A stretch of 18,137 nt of DNA, taken from the NCBI GenBank assembly GCA_963666945.2, contig CAXXRT010000015.1:1-18137 (forward strand). The letters run 5' to 3'. The notes below the pieces were generated by a model, which was not told the origin of the DNA, did not search any database, and saw only the letters and a program-made list of their open reading frames with translations. Source of the DNA: G963666945 sp963666945. GTDB lineage: Bacteria > Bacteroidota > Bacteroidia > Bacteroidales > Marinifilaceae. The position numbers and the translations under genes were made by a program. Below are positions 9,501 to 15,842 of the stretch, in pieces (position 1 is the stretch's first letter; each line of letters opens with the position of its first letter).

Positions 9501-9890
9501 AAGTAAAGCCTCAGGCCAGGTAACAATCACATACCGTCTATCTTCATCACTAAGCTTATTGAGAACCTCTGTGCGCAAGACTACATCAGTAGAATCAATC
9601 TTATAGTTATTTCTTTTAATCGTATATGAAGGAGGGAAAAACAAAATATTTTCCTCATCAACAAACTCACAAATATCATTATAAAAATATGCCGCATCTT
9701 CCTTGTTCTCTAGAACAACAAACTGGTTTGATTTGCTTTTACCATACATCAATCCCACTAGAAAAGAAGGAAAAGAACAACAAATATTACTGATTCTTAT
9801 CCTGAAGTCTTTTTCCCTTTTAGAGTAATTTACCAACTCATCTATACCGGGATGTTTTTCTATAACACCAACTAAGTCCTTAATTTCCAA
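6564..9890 (-). CDS. mfd: Transcription-repair coupling factor Mfd
   Basis: A 1108-residue ATP-dependent translocase that removes stalled RNA polymerase at lesions and recruits UvrA. Visible parts, numbered from the TTG at 9890: UvrB-like N-terminal region with V-R-G-S-I-I-D-V-F; a CarD-like polymerase-interaction domain starting L-H-P-G-D-Y-V-V-H (near 425); RecG-like helicase with Walker A G-D-V-G-F-G-K-T-E (near 580), D-E-E-Q (near 680), T-A-T-P-I-P-R-T-L and Q-L-R-G-R-V-G-R-S (near 850); and the TRCF C-terminal domain. The frame is open to another TTG at 9968, but that adds a hydrophobic stretch unlike any Mfd. It would also swallow a good -7 promoter element, whereas GAGGGG sits at ribosome-binding distance from the TTG at 9890. 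No ATG start occurs until inside the conserved domain. Confidence 0.95.
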   Translation of the reverse strand: MEIKDLVGVIEKHPGIDELVNYSKREKDFRIRISNICCSFPSFLVGLMYGKSKSNQFVVLENKEDAAYFYNDICEFVDEENILFFPPSYTIKRNNYKIDSTDVVLRTEVLNKLSDEDRRYVIVTWPEALLEKVIDKQGLQKNTLRVKVGESLSSEFIEEILAEYGFVRVDFVFEPGQYAVRGSIIDVFSFSYENPVRLDFFGDEVDSIRFFDVENQLSKSNPEEIAIVPNVQGRGLGDRIDFPLFVQENTMLWLKNGRFIVDSLSSMYEDILRHAGEDKSELNVSDFIEPAVLENRFSDYPVFEYGQSFLLEGHKLFSFDVVPQPVINKNFDILEQHLKQKNDEGWDNYILSSNKLQIDRINAIYEDKGMDVDFIPVNGTIHQGFMVPELNVAVYTDHQIFDRYHKFRLRNSDLKKNRASISLKDLNALHPGDYVVHTDHGVGRFGGLQKIEVGGNMQETIRIVYKDNDVLFVGIHSLHKISKYKGKDSDPPKIYKLGSGAWKRLTNKTKNKVKDIARELIELYAKRRMEQAYAYAPDSYMQEELEASFIYEDTPDQNKATCDVKKDMEEKFPMDRLVCGDVGFGKTEVAIRAAFKAVADSKQVAVLVPTTILAFQHYKTFSDRLKELPCRVEYISRLRKSSEVKAVLKDLEAGQVDILIGTHRLVGKDVKFKDLGLLIVDEEQKFGVSVKEKLKAMKLNVDTLTLTATPIPRTLQFSLLGARDLSIIKTPPPNRYPIVTELHAFNNEVIKEAVEYEVSRNGQVFFIHNRIENIFEVEAVLNRLVPGIRTVVGHGQMEGAKLEKVMLGFMRGDYDVLIATTIIESGLDIPNANTIIINQAQNYGLSDLHQLRGRVGRSNKKAFCYLIAPPLETLTAEARRRLRAIEEFSELGSGLNIAMQDLDIRGAGNLLGGEQSGFINEMGYETYQRILDEALAELRHGEYKELFSEKERVVDKKFVSDCQIDTDLEILIPDEYVCNIAERIKLYRELDNINTEEELLAFEQRLVDRFGDLPQSVSDLLVVVRIRWVAINLGIERIILKNKKLIAYFVSDQGSDFYQSGVFMNILAFVQQQLVYCNMKENNNKLSLVFDSVDNVKQIMYILSKMIQ

Positions 9891-9914
9891 ATTTAAACCC
9901 CTCTTGATTTTGTG

Positions 9915-9922
9915 CAAATATA
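9915..9922 (-). promoter_or_regulatory. Probable -7 element of the mfd promoter
   Basis: On the minus strand this reads TATATTTG, a full match to the Bacteroidota sigma-ABfr -7 consensus TAnnTTTG. It ends 24 bp before the proposed TTG start of mfd, leaving a short leader that includes the purine run GAGGGG. A good -33 TTG at the usual 19-bp spacing was not seen, so the call rests on the -7 box and its position. Confidence 0.5.
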
Positions 9923-10001
9923 ACAAAATCAAAAAACATGAATAAGTAAAAAGAATATATTTTAACAATTCCTATTCTTTAGGTTATAAATGAAAAATTT
10001 G

Positions 10002-10009
10002 TATTTTCG
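10002..10009 (+). promoter_or_regulatory. Possible -7 element for the dehydrogenase gene
   Basis: TATTTTCG matches TAnnTTTG with one mismatch and lies 30 bp before the ATG at 10040, a sensible distance. No convincing -33 box was found. With the mfd element it would make 9891-10039 a divergent promoter region. Confidence 0.3.
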
Positions 10010-10039
10010 CATACATTAAAACAACAAAACTATCTCAGG

Positions 10040-10984
10040 ATGAATATAGTATTTCTTGAACCACTAGGATTATGCGGATGCAAAGCAGAAGCATTAAAAA
10101 ACAAATTCAAAACAGAAGGGCATAATGTATATATACATTTTGAAAGAAATGAAAACGAAGAAGAAATAATAAAAAGAGGAAAAGATGCCGACATCATAGC
10201 AGTAAGCAATATTCCAATTACAAAAAATATTATTGATGCATGCCCTAATCTTAAAATGATTTCAGTAGCTTTTACCGGGGTAGATCATATAAATATGGAA
10301 GTATGCCGTGAAAGAGAAATAATTGTATCAAACGCTGCTGGCTTCTCAACAGAAGCTGTCGCAGAACTTACCATTGGTATGATAATCTCAACATACAGAA
10401 AAATTGCAGGAGGTGATTCAATAACAAGAATGGGTGGAAGCAGAATGGATTTTCTTGGAACAGAACTTAACGGCAAAACAATTGGAATAATAGGCACAGG
10501 AGCAATAGGTCAACGAGTGGCAGAACTTGCAAGGGCTTTCAAATGCAAAGTTCTGGGTCATTGCAGAAACCCAAAAAAGATTGAAGGAATAGAATTTACC
10601 GACAAGGAAACCCTATTAAAGAATTCCGATATCATCAGCCTTCACGTTCCTCTTACAGCTGAGACCAGGAATATGATAGGTGAAAAAGAATTCAACATGA
10701 TGAAATCCGATGCCATACTCATTAACACAGCAAGAGGACCTGTTGTTGACAAAGAAGCCCTATGCGAAGCATTAAGCAGCCACAAAATTTCCGGTGCAGC
10801 TTTAGACGTTTACGACATCGAACCACCACTACCTTCAGACCATATATTATTCAAAGCACCAAACCTTTTAATGCTTCCACACATAGCATATGCCACAAAC
10901 GAATCATTTGCTAAAAGACTGGAAATAGTGATTGAAAATATATTACTTTGGCTTGAAGGAAAACCAAGGAACATAATGAATTAG
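10040..10984 (+). CDS. D-isomer-specific 2-hydroxyacid dehydrogenase (phosphoglycerate dehydrogenase-like)
   Basis: A 314-residue NAD(P)-dependent oxidoreductase of the D-2-hydroxyacid dehydrogenase family, reducing 2-oxoacids to D-2-hydroxyacids or the reverse. The Rossmann motif G-T-G-A-I-G is at residues 152-157. The catalytic set is complete: arginine in N-T-A-R-G-P-V-V-D (R232), glutamate in D-I-E-P-P (E261) and histidine in L-P-H-I-A-Y (H281). The length (about 310-330 expected) and the lack of an ACT domain argue against classical SerA. After the second Rossmann strand the sequence is H-C-R-N rather than an acidic residue, which leans toward NADP(H), as in glyoxylate/hydroxypyruvate reductases. 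The substrate cannot be read from sequence. It is the only plus-strand gene between 1 and 14914, and appears monocistronic: divergent from mfd and followed by a strong terminator. Confidence 0.85.
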   Translation: MNIVFLEPLGLCGCKAEALKNKFKTEGHNVYIHFERNENEEEIIKRGKDADIIAVSNIPITKNIIDACPNLKMISVAFTGVDHINMEVCREREIIVSNAAGFSTEAVAELTIGMIISTYRKIAGGDSITRMGGSRMDFLGTELNGKTIGIIGTGAIGQRVAELARAFKCKVLGHCRNPKKIEGIEFTDKETLLKNSDIISLHVPLTAETRNMIGEKEFNMMKSDAILINTARGPVVDKEALCEALSSHKISGAALDVYDIEPPLPSDHILFKAPNLLMLPHIAYATNESFAKRLEIVIENILLWLEGKPRNIMN

Positions 10985-11000
10985 AAATACATATAAAATA

Positions 11001-11028
11001 AAAAAGCTGCCATATGGCAGCTTTTTTT
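11001..11028. terminator. Bidirectional intrinsic terminator between the dehydrogenase gene and queA
   Basis: A perfect inverted repeat centred between 11013 and 11014: the arms AAAAAGCTGCCAT and ATGGCAGCTTTTT pair fully. It has a GC-rich middle and is flanked by A-tracts on one side and T-tracts on the other, so it works as an intrinsic terminator on both strands. It ends the dehydrogenase transcript 16 bp after its stop, and its T-tract contains the queA stop codon (11027-11029). Confidence 0.9.
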
Positions 11029-12076
11029 ATATTATCAACATGGCATCGCCATAAGTTCCAAATCTATATTTCTCTTTAACAGCAAGCTTATATGCTTTCA
11101 TAATAAGATCATATCCTCCAAAAGCAGCAGTCATCATAAGCAATGTTGACAAAGGAAGATGAAAATTAGAAATCATGCTGGTTGGCACCTGAAAATCGTA
11201 AGGAGGAAAAATAAACTTATTAGTCCATCCTTCAAACGGATTAAGATAACCACTTGTAGTTACAGAGCTCTCAAGAGTCCTTACAACAGTAGTACCCACA
11301 GCACATATCTGTTTTTTTGCATCCTTAGCTGCATTAACAATTTCAACTGCCTTGTCTTCAATAATAATCTGTTCAGAGTCCATTTTATGCTTAGTCAGAT
11401 CCTCAACATCCACCTGCCTGAAATTACCCAAGCCCACATGAAGAGTTATCTCAGCAAAATCAATACCTTTGATCTCCAGACGCTTCATTAGCTCCCTGCT
11501 GAAATGCAGCCCGGCAGTAGGTGCAGCAACTGCCCCCTCGTGCTTAGCATATATGGTCTGATACCTTTCAGCATCTGCGGGCTCAACATCCCTGTGAATA
11601 AACTTAGGAAGAGGTGTCTGCCCCAATCCATACAATGTACTTTTAAATTCTTCATAATCTCCATCGAATAAGAACCTTAAGGTTCTTCCCCTTGATGTAG
11701 TATTATCAATTACCTCTGCCACCAGTGAATCATCATCACCAAAATATAATTTATTTCCAATTCTTATTTTACGTGCAGGATCCACCAATACATCCCACAA
11801 GCGCTGCTCTCTGTTTAACTCCCTTAAAAGAAAAACCTCGATTTCAGCACCTGTCTTCTCCTTGTTGCCATAAAGACGAGCAGGAAAAACCTTTGTATTA
11901 TTAAATACAAAGACATCTTTTTCATTGAAATAGTCCAAGATATCCTTAAATATCTTGTGTTCAATTTTACCTGTGTCTTTATGAACCACCATCAATCTGC
12001 TCTCATCTCTATTTTCAGCAGGATGAAGAGCAATTAACTCCGCCGGTAAATTATACTTAAAACTGGATAACTTCAT
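11027..12076 (-). CDS. queA: S-adenosylmethionine:tRNA ribosyltransferase-isomerase QueA
   Basis: A 349-residue enzyme that transfers and isomerises the ribosyl part of S-adenosylmethionine onto 7-aminomethyl-7-deazaguanine in tRNA, giving epoxyqueuosine. Family signatures: Y-N-L-P-A-E-L-I-A near the N-terminus, F-N-N-T-K-V-F-P-A-R-L (about 58-68), H-E-G-A-V-A-A-P-T-A-G-L-H-F (about 179-192), T-L-H-V-G-L-G-N-F, and T-S-M-I-S-N-F-H-L-P near the C-terminus. Length and start fit the family. It lies 64 bp after truB on the same strand; that gap holds a 16-bp palindrome. The stop codon lies inside the shared terminator hairpin. Confidence 0.96.
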   Translation of the reverse strand: MKLSSFKYNLPAELIALHPAENRDESRLMVVHKDTGKIEHKIFKDILDYFNEKDVFVFNNTKVFPARLYGNKEKTGAEIEVFLLRELNREQRLWDVLVDPARKIRIGNKLYFGDDDSLVAEVIDNTTSRGRTLRFLFDGDYEEFKSTLYGLGQTPLPKFIHRDVEPADAERYQTIYAKHEGAVAAPTAGLHFSRELMKRLEIKGIDFAEITLHVGLGNFRQVDVEDLTKHKMDSEQIIIEDKAVEIVNAAKDAKKQICAVGTTVVRTLESSVTTSGYLNPFEGWTNKFIFPPYDFQVPTSMISNFHLPLSTLLMMTAAFGGYDLIMKAYKLAVKEKYRFGTYGDAMLII

Positions 12077-12089
12077 ATCTTAAAGAAAT

Positions 12090-12105
12090 ATTTTACATGT
12101 AAAAT
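12090..12105. repeat. 16-bp perfect palindrome upstream of queA
   Basis: ATTTTACATGTAAAAT is a perfect inverted repeat with no loop, lying 14 bp before the queA start codon in the truB-queA gap. It could be an operator for a dimeric regulator. It is AT-rich and short, so chance is a fair alternative. No known riboswitch fold (such as a preQ1 type) was recognised around it. Confidence 0.4.
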
Positions 12106-12140
12106 TATAATCTATAGTCGAACCCGAAAAATGTCGCAAT

Positions 12141-12848
12141 TTACAAAAAATCCTCGAGTTTTCCAAGAAAATCGTTGATTTCCACAGCATTCTCTACTTT
12201 AAAATCACCTATAGCCGTTCTTCGCAAAGCAGTAAGATAACCTCCACTGCCAAGAGCATCACCAATATCCCTAGCCATTGATCTTATATAAGTACCTTTT
12301 CCACAAACAATCCTAAGCTCAAGAAAGGGATTGTCGAAATTCAAAACCTCAATCTCATAGACAAGTATCTTGCGCGATTTTATTTCAAAATCCTCACCTT
12401 TCCTGGCCTTTTTATAAGCCCTCTCACCATCAACCCGAAGAGCAGAAAACAAAGGAGGAACCTGATCTATTTCCCCGATAAAATCCTTTAATTTTTCATC
12501 GACAAGAGCCCTTGTTATGTGTTCAAACGGATATTGTTCATCCTCTTCAGTTTCCATATCAAAAGAAGGCGTTGTTGCCCCCAGGCGGATAGTACATGTA
12601 TACTCTTTGACCTGCCCCATATACTCATCAATTCTCTTAGTTCCTTTACCCGTACAGACAATTACAAGTCCTGAGGCAAGGGGATCGAGCGTACCTGCAT
12701 GCCCAACTTTCAATTTATAATTAAAATGTTTTTGAATAGAATACTTTACCTTTTTAACTATATCAAAAGAAGTCCACTCCAAAGGCTTATCAATACATAT
12801 AACGGCACCTTGCCTGAAGTCTTTTTCTTCAGTAAGAAATTTAATCAT
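12141..12848 (-). CDS. truB: tRNA pseudouridine-55 synthase TruB
   Basis: A 235-residue enzyme converting U55 of the tRNA T-loop to pseudouridine. Key stretches: I-D-K-P-L-E-W-T-S-F-D (about 19-29), G-H-A-G-T-L-D-P-L-A-S-G (49-60) with catalytic aspartate D55, Q-V-P-P-L-F-S-A-L-R-V-D-G-E-R-A-Y-K (about 128-145), and G-T-Y-I-R-S-M-A-R-D-I-G. It is a short TruB without a C-terminal PUA domain, which is normal for Bacteroidota. The start is 10 bp after uppP, so the two are co-transcribed, and queA follows. Confidence 0.96.
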   Translation of the reverse strand: MIKFLTEEKDFRQGAVICIDKPLEWTSFDIVKKVKYSIQKHFNYKLKVGHAGTLDPLASGLVIVCTGKGTKRIDEYMGQVKEYTCTIRLGATTPSFDMETEEDEQYPFEHITRALVDEKLKDFIGEIDQVPPLFSALRVDGERAYKKARKGEDFEIKSRKILVYEIEVLNFDNPFLELRIVCGKGTYIRSMARDIGDALGSGGYLTALRRTAIGDFKVENAVEINDFLGKLEDFL

Positions 12849-12858
12849 ATCAAATAAA

Positions 12859-13644
12859 TTACAATACTATCACCAAAATCCCAACTATTGCACAATAGAT
12901 GGCAAAATAAATCAATTTACCCCTCTTAACAAGCTCAACCATCCATTTGCAGGCAAGAAGTCCCGACACAAATGCGGCTATAAAGCCAACAGCCAAAGGA
13001 AGCAAACCTACAGAAGCATTGGAAACTAAGTCCCCCTTCAGCAAACTGAGCACATTTTCCCCAAGAATCGGAATCAAAACCATTAGAAAAGAGAATTTTG
13101 CAACCTCGGCTTTTTTATTACCCAACAACAAACCTGTTGCTATGGTAGATCCAGAACGCGAAAGACCCGGCATTACCGCCAATGTCTGTGCAATACCAAT
13201 TATAAAAGCATTCCCAAATGATATATCTTTGGACTTTTGTCTGGCAAAATAAGTAAAAGCAAGTAGCAAGGAAGTCAGCAACAACATGCAACCCACAATA
13301 AACAATATATTTCCAGCACCAAACAAAGCCTCAACCTTATCTTTAAAAAACACACCCACTATCCCAATCGGAATCATGGATACAGCTATTTTAAACACAT
13401 AATTAGTTTCCTCATTTAATTTAAACGAGAAAAAACCTTTAAATAACCTGACAATATCTTTCCAGAATACAACTATTGTACTCATAACAGTAGCCCCGTG
13501 AACAACCACAGTAAAAACCAGATTATCCTCAACATCAACCCCAAGAATTTGTTTTCCAATTTCAAGATGACCACTACTACTAACAGGCAGAAACTCGGTT
13601 AAGCCCTGAAGCAAACCAAGAATTAAAGCTTCTATCCAATCCAT
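12859..13644 (-). CDS. uppP: Undecaprenyl-diphosphatase UppP (BacA family)
   Basis: A 261-residue polytopic inner-membrane phosphatase that turns undecaprenyl pyrophosphate into the monophosphate carrier used for peptidoglycan and O-antigen. The two family motifs are intact: Q-G-L-T-E-F-L-P-V-S-S-S-G-H (residues 13-26, with the glutamate/glutamine-rich site) and M-P-G-L-S-R-S-G-S-T (158-167, with the conserved arginine). About eight hydrophobic segments follow the expected pattern. Overexpression of this family gives bacitracin resistance elsewhere. It begins 3 bp after the DUF3098 gene and ends 10 bp before truB. Confidence 0.96.
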   Translation of the reverse strand: MDWIEALILGLLQGLTEFLPVSSSGHLEIGKQILGVDVEDNLVFTVVVHGATVMSTIVVFWKDIVRLFKGFFSFKLNEETNYVFKIAVSMIPIGIVGVFFKDKVEALFGAGNILFIVGCMLLLTSLLLAFTYFARQKSKDISFGNAFIIGIAQTLAVMPGLSRSGSTIATGLLLGNKKAEVAKFSFLMVLIPILGENVLSLLKGDLVSNASVGLLPLAVGFIAAFVSGLLACKWMVELVKRGKLIYFAIYCAIVGILVIVL

Positions 13645-13647
13645 ACC

Positions 13648-13890
13648 CTATTCTGTATCCCCCTTAGTTTTCTTCATTATAGCATAAATCTCAAACCCAA
13701 AACCAAACAACACCACTAAAGGAGCCAGCGTTATTCTTCTAAAGGAGAATATCTCATAACTAAACACCTCTGGATCAGAAGACCCTCCCCCCATCATTAA
13801 AATAAAACCAATAATAATAATCACAAAGCCAATAATAAGCAATTTGTAATTCTCTTTAGTTAAAGGAAAGTCAAACTTTTTATCTTTCAT
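13648..13890 (-). CDS. DUF3098 small membrane protein
   Basis: An 80-residue protein with the N-terminal F-D-F-P-L-T-K-E-N-Y-K and two hydrophobic helices (about 17-34 and 54-70) separated by a loop with M-G-G-G-S-S-D-P-E-V-F and F-S-F-R-R-I-T-L-A-P. This matches the DUF3098 family of Bacteroidota, which characteristically lies between ftsX and uppP. No function is known to me. Its fixed position suggests a role in division or lipid-carrier recycling, which is inference. It is 3 bp before uppP and 35 bp after ftsX. Confidence 0.85.
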   Translation of the reverse strand: MKDKKFDFPLTKENYKLLIIGFVIIIIGFILMMGGGSSDPEVFSYEIFSFRRITLAPLVVLFGFGFEIYAIMKKTKGDTE

Positions 13891-13925
13891 CTGCTTTAAA
13901 TTTTAAAATCTCAAAACTACTCAAA

Positions 13926-14792
13926 TTAAGCATACAATTCACTAATATCCTTTCTCAAATACTTATTCACGGCGAAAAAGGTACAAAACAATGTTATCAA
14001 TATTCCAACCAATACTACAACAACAAACAAAGCAGCGATGAGCTTATAATCCAGAATATCCACAACATTATTAATGTGTTCATTAGCCAGAAAAAGTGTC
14101 CCCATTAGAATAGAATTGGCCAACAATGCAGCAAGTATGCCATGAATAATACTCCTTCCCATAAAAGGCTTTCTGATAAATGCCGATGTAGCCCCAACCA
14201 GCTGCATTGTATTAATCAGGAATCGCTGAGAATATATCGACAAATGAATTGTATTTCTAATCAATGCAAAAGAAATAAGCAACATCAAGGTACTTATACC
14301 CATCAAAACCATACTGATCTTCTTCACATTATTATTCACAACAGAGACAAGAGACTTCTGATAATGAACCTCATGCACTATATCAAATTTTTTAAGTTTA
14401 TTCTCTATCACCGATATACTATCCTGATTAGCATACTTCGCATTCAGCTTAATATCAATCGATGCAAGCAGGGGATTAAATCCAAGAAAAGAAACAAAAT
14501 CATCACCCACCTCTTTCTTAAAATCTTTCGCAGCAGTCTCCTTGTCGATATATTTCGTCGACTTAGTGAAATCTTCAGACTCAAGAAGCTTCTGAAACAT
14601 CTTTACATCAACACTCTTAACATTGTCTTCTATAATCACCGAAAAACCAATATTTTCCTTAACGTAGTTTGAAATTTCTCTGGCATTAAGCATTAAAAAA
14701 ACCATAATACCAACAAAAAACAAAACCAGTGTGATACTAATTGTAGAAACCACATACGAACCCTTTATGCTTTTAGAACCTCTTGAAGACAT
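13926..14792 (-). CDS. ftsX: Cell division protein FtsX
   Basis: A 288-residue inner-membrane protein. It has a cytoplasmic start, a first transmembrane helix at about 13-36, a periplasmic domain at about 40-150 (with F-S-V-I-I-E-D and a K-E-V-G-D-D-F region), then three helices at about 155-180, 212-232 and 248-272. The C-terminal half contains M-Q-L-V-G-A-T-S-A-F-I-R-K-P-F, the FtsX-family signature near the third helix. FtsX pairs with the ATPase FtsE to control peptidoglycan hydrolases at the septum; ftsE is not in this window. It is the first gene of the ftsX-DUF3098-uppP-truB-queA run and has a likely promoter just upstream. Confidence 0.93.
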   Translation of the reverse strand: MSSRGSKSIKGSYVVSTISITLVLFFVGIMVFLMLNAREISNYVKENIGFSVIIEDNVKSVDVKMFQKLLESEDFTKSTKYIDKETAAKDFKKEVGDDFVSFLGFNPLLASIDIKLNAKYANQDSISVIENKLKKFDIVHEVHYQKSLVSVVNNNVKKISMVLMGISTLMLLISFALIRNTIHLSIYSQRFLINTMQLVGATSAFIRKPFMGRSIIHGILAALLANSILMGTLFLANEHINNVVDILDYKLIAALFVVVVLVGILITLFCTFFAVNKYLRKDISELYA

Positions 14793-14815
14793 AAATATAA
14801 TTTTTAACTAATTTA

Positions 14816-14823
14816 CAAATATA
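14816..14823 (-). promoter_or_regulatory. Probable -7 element of the ftsX operon promoter
   Basis: The minus strand reads TATATTTG, a full match to TAnnTTTG, ending 23 bp before the ftsX ATG. This is the same box and nearly the same distance as at mfd. A -33 TTG at normal spacing is not evident. Confidence 0.5.
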
Positions 14824-14914
14824 GTTAAATTTTAAAACTTGCCTAATTGAAAACAATTACTTTGTCCATCCAAAATTATGAAGTACTTTTACAGAAAATT
14901 ATAAATCTCCGACT

Positions 14915-15716
14915 ATGTACACTGGCAATTTATACAAAATGAAAACCGAATTAAAAGACGGTTTAGTCGATTATATTCTCCCCATAGGAGAAGAACAAAT
15001 ACACATGAATGAACTATTAGGCAAGCAGATATGCATAAGCTATTTACATGAAATAAACTGTATTAATTGCGGAAGAAAGACAAAGACATCATATTTTCAG
15101 GGCTATTGTTATAAATGCTACAACACCCCTTCCCCAGACAGACAGAAATATCACCAACCCAGAGCTAGATATGGCACATTTGGGTATTTCCAGGGACATG
15201 GAATGGGCAAAACTAAACTCACTTACAACCCACTACGTATATCTTGCAGACTCAGGAGAAATAAAAGTAGGAGTCACCCGTAAGAGTCAAATCCCAACAA
15301 GATGGATAGACCAGGGAGCCGACCAGGCAATAATAATAGCAGAAACACCCAACAGGCATTTAGCCGGGGTAATAGAAGTATACCTTAAGAAATATTTCTC
15401 CGACAAGACCAAGTGGAAAGAAATGCTTTGCAAAAAGAACGGCAAGGGAGACATCCTAAAAAAGAAAGAAGAAGCATTCGAATTTCTTCATCCCGAGTTA
15501 AAGCAATATTTCTCAGAGAACAGTGAAGTAATAAAAATCAACTACCCGGTAGAAAAATATCCGGAGTTAATTCTTCAGAATATAAATCTTGAAAAAGCAA
15601 AACAGCACAAAGGAATTTTAGCCGGAATAAAAGGCCAATACCTGATATTCGAAAACGGAGATGTCCTAAACATCAGAAAGCACGGAGGCTATAAGGTAGA
15701 TCTGGAAATAAAGTAA
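14915..15716 (+). pseudogene. DUF2797 zinc-ribbon protein gene with a one-base frameshift
   Basis: Two plus-strand frames together encode one DUF2797 protein. The first, from ATG 14915, carries the normal start (Y-T-G-N-L-Y-K-M-K, then L-P-I-G, then I-N-C-I-N-C-G-R-K-T-K and F-Q-G-Y-C-Y-K-C-Y-N-T; cysteines 49, 52, 65 and 68). The second carries N-P-E-L-D-M-A-H-L-G-I-S-R-D-M-E-W-A-K, H-Y-V-Y-L-A, K-V-G-V-T-R and T-R-W-I-D-Q-G-A, to the stop at 15716. Dropping one C from the runs at 15126-15129 or 15132-15135 joins them into about 266 residues, the usual family length. So one extra base breaks the gene, by real mutation or sequencing error. The family has no proven function known to me; the second half resembles a GIY-YIG-like core. 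It diverges from ftsX. Codon use after the break still looks coding, so any inactivation is recent. Confidence 0.8.
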
Positions 15717-15755
15717 AAAACACCAAAATTCTCTAACCACAAAATATTGATAACC

Positions 15756-15793
15756 AACCCCCGATTTAAGCCACAATACTATAACCGGGGGTT
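15756..15793 (+). terminator. Possible terminator after the DUF2797 gene
   Basis: The arms AACCCCCG (15756-15763) and CGGGGGTT (15786-15793) pair perfectly around a 22-base loop, and a T-rich stretch follows. The long loop and broken T-tract make it weaker than a classical terminator, but its position 40 bp after the stop is right. Confidence 0.45.
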
Positions 15794-15807
15794 TGATTTA
15801 TGCAAAA

Positions 15808-15823
15808 ACAGTCATAAAACTGT
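15808..15823 (-). terminator. Possible weak terminator of the 15843-16832 lipoprotein gene
   Basis: On the minus strand the arms ACAGT and ACTGT pair around a 6-base loop and are followed by TTTTT. It lies 20 bp past the stop of the lipoprotein gene. The stem is only 5 bp, so support is modest. Confidence 0.35.
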
Positions 15824-15842
15824 ATAACCTAAATTTCAAATA

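Noticed and set aside
9891..9968. Hydrophobic N-terminal extension of Mfd as a membrane anchor
   Set aside because: It depends on a TTG upstream of a good promoter box, Mfd is a soluble cytoplasmic protein, and a better-placed start exists downstream.
12077..12140. preQ1-type riboswitch before queA
   Set aside because: The gap is short, no C-rich loop/hairpin pattern of a preQ1 aptamer was seen, and only the simple palindrome stands out.
14142..14672. A 176-codon open frame on the plus strand
   Set aside because: It lies wholly antisense to ftsX, its translation is rich in H, N, R and I with no domain, and ftsX is well supported.
15120..15140. Programmed +1 frameshifting in the DUF2797 gene
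   Set aside because: No stop codon or rare codon sits at the shift point, no classical slippery +1 motif or stimulating structure is seen, and the first frame stays open for 150 bases past it. Mutation or sequencing error is simpler.
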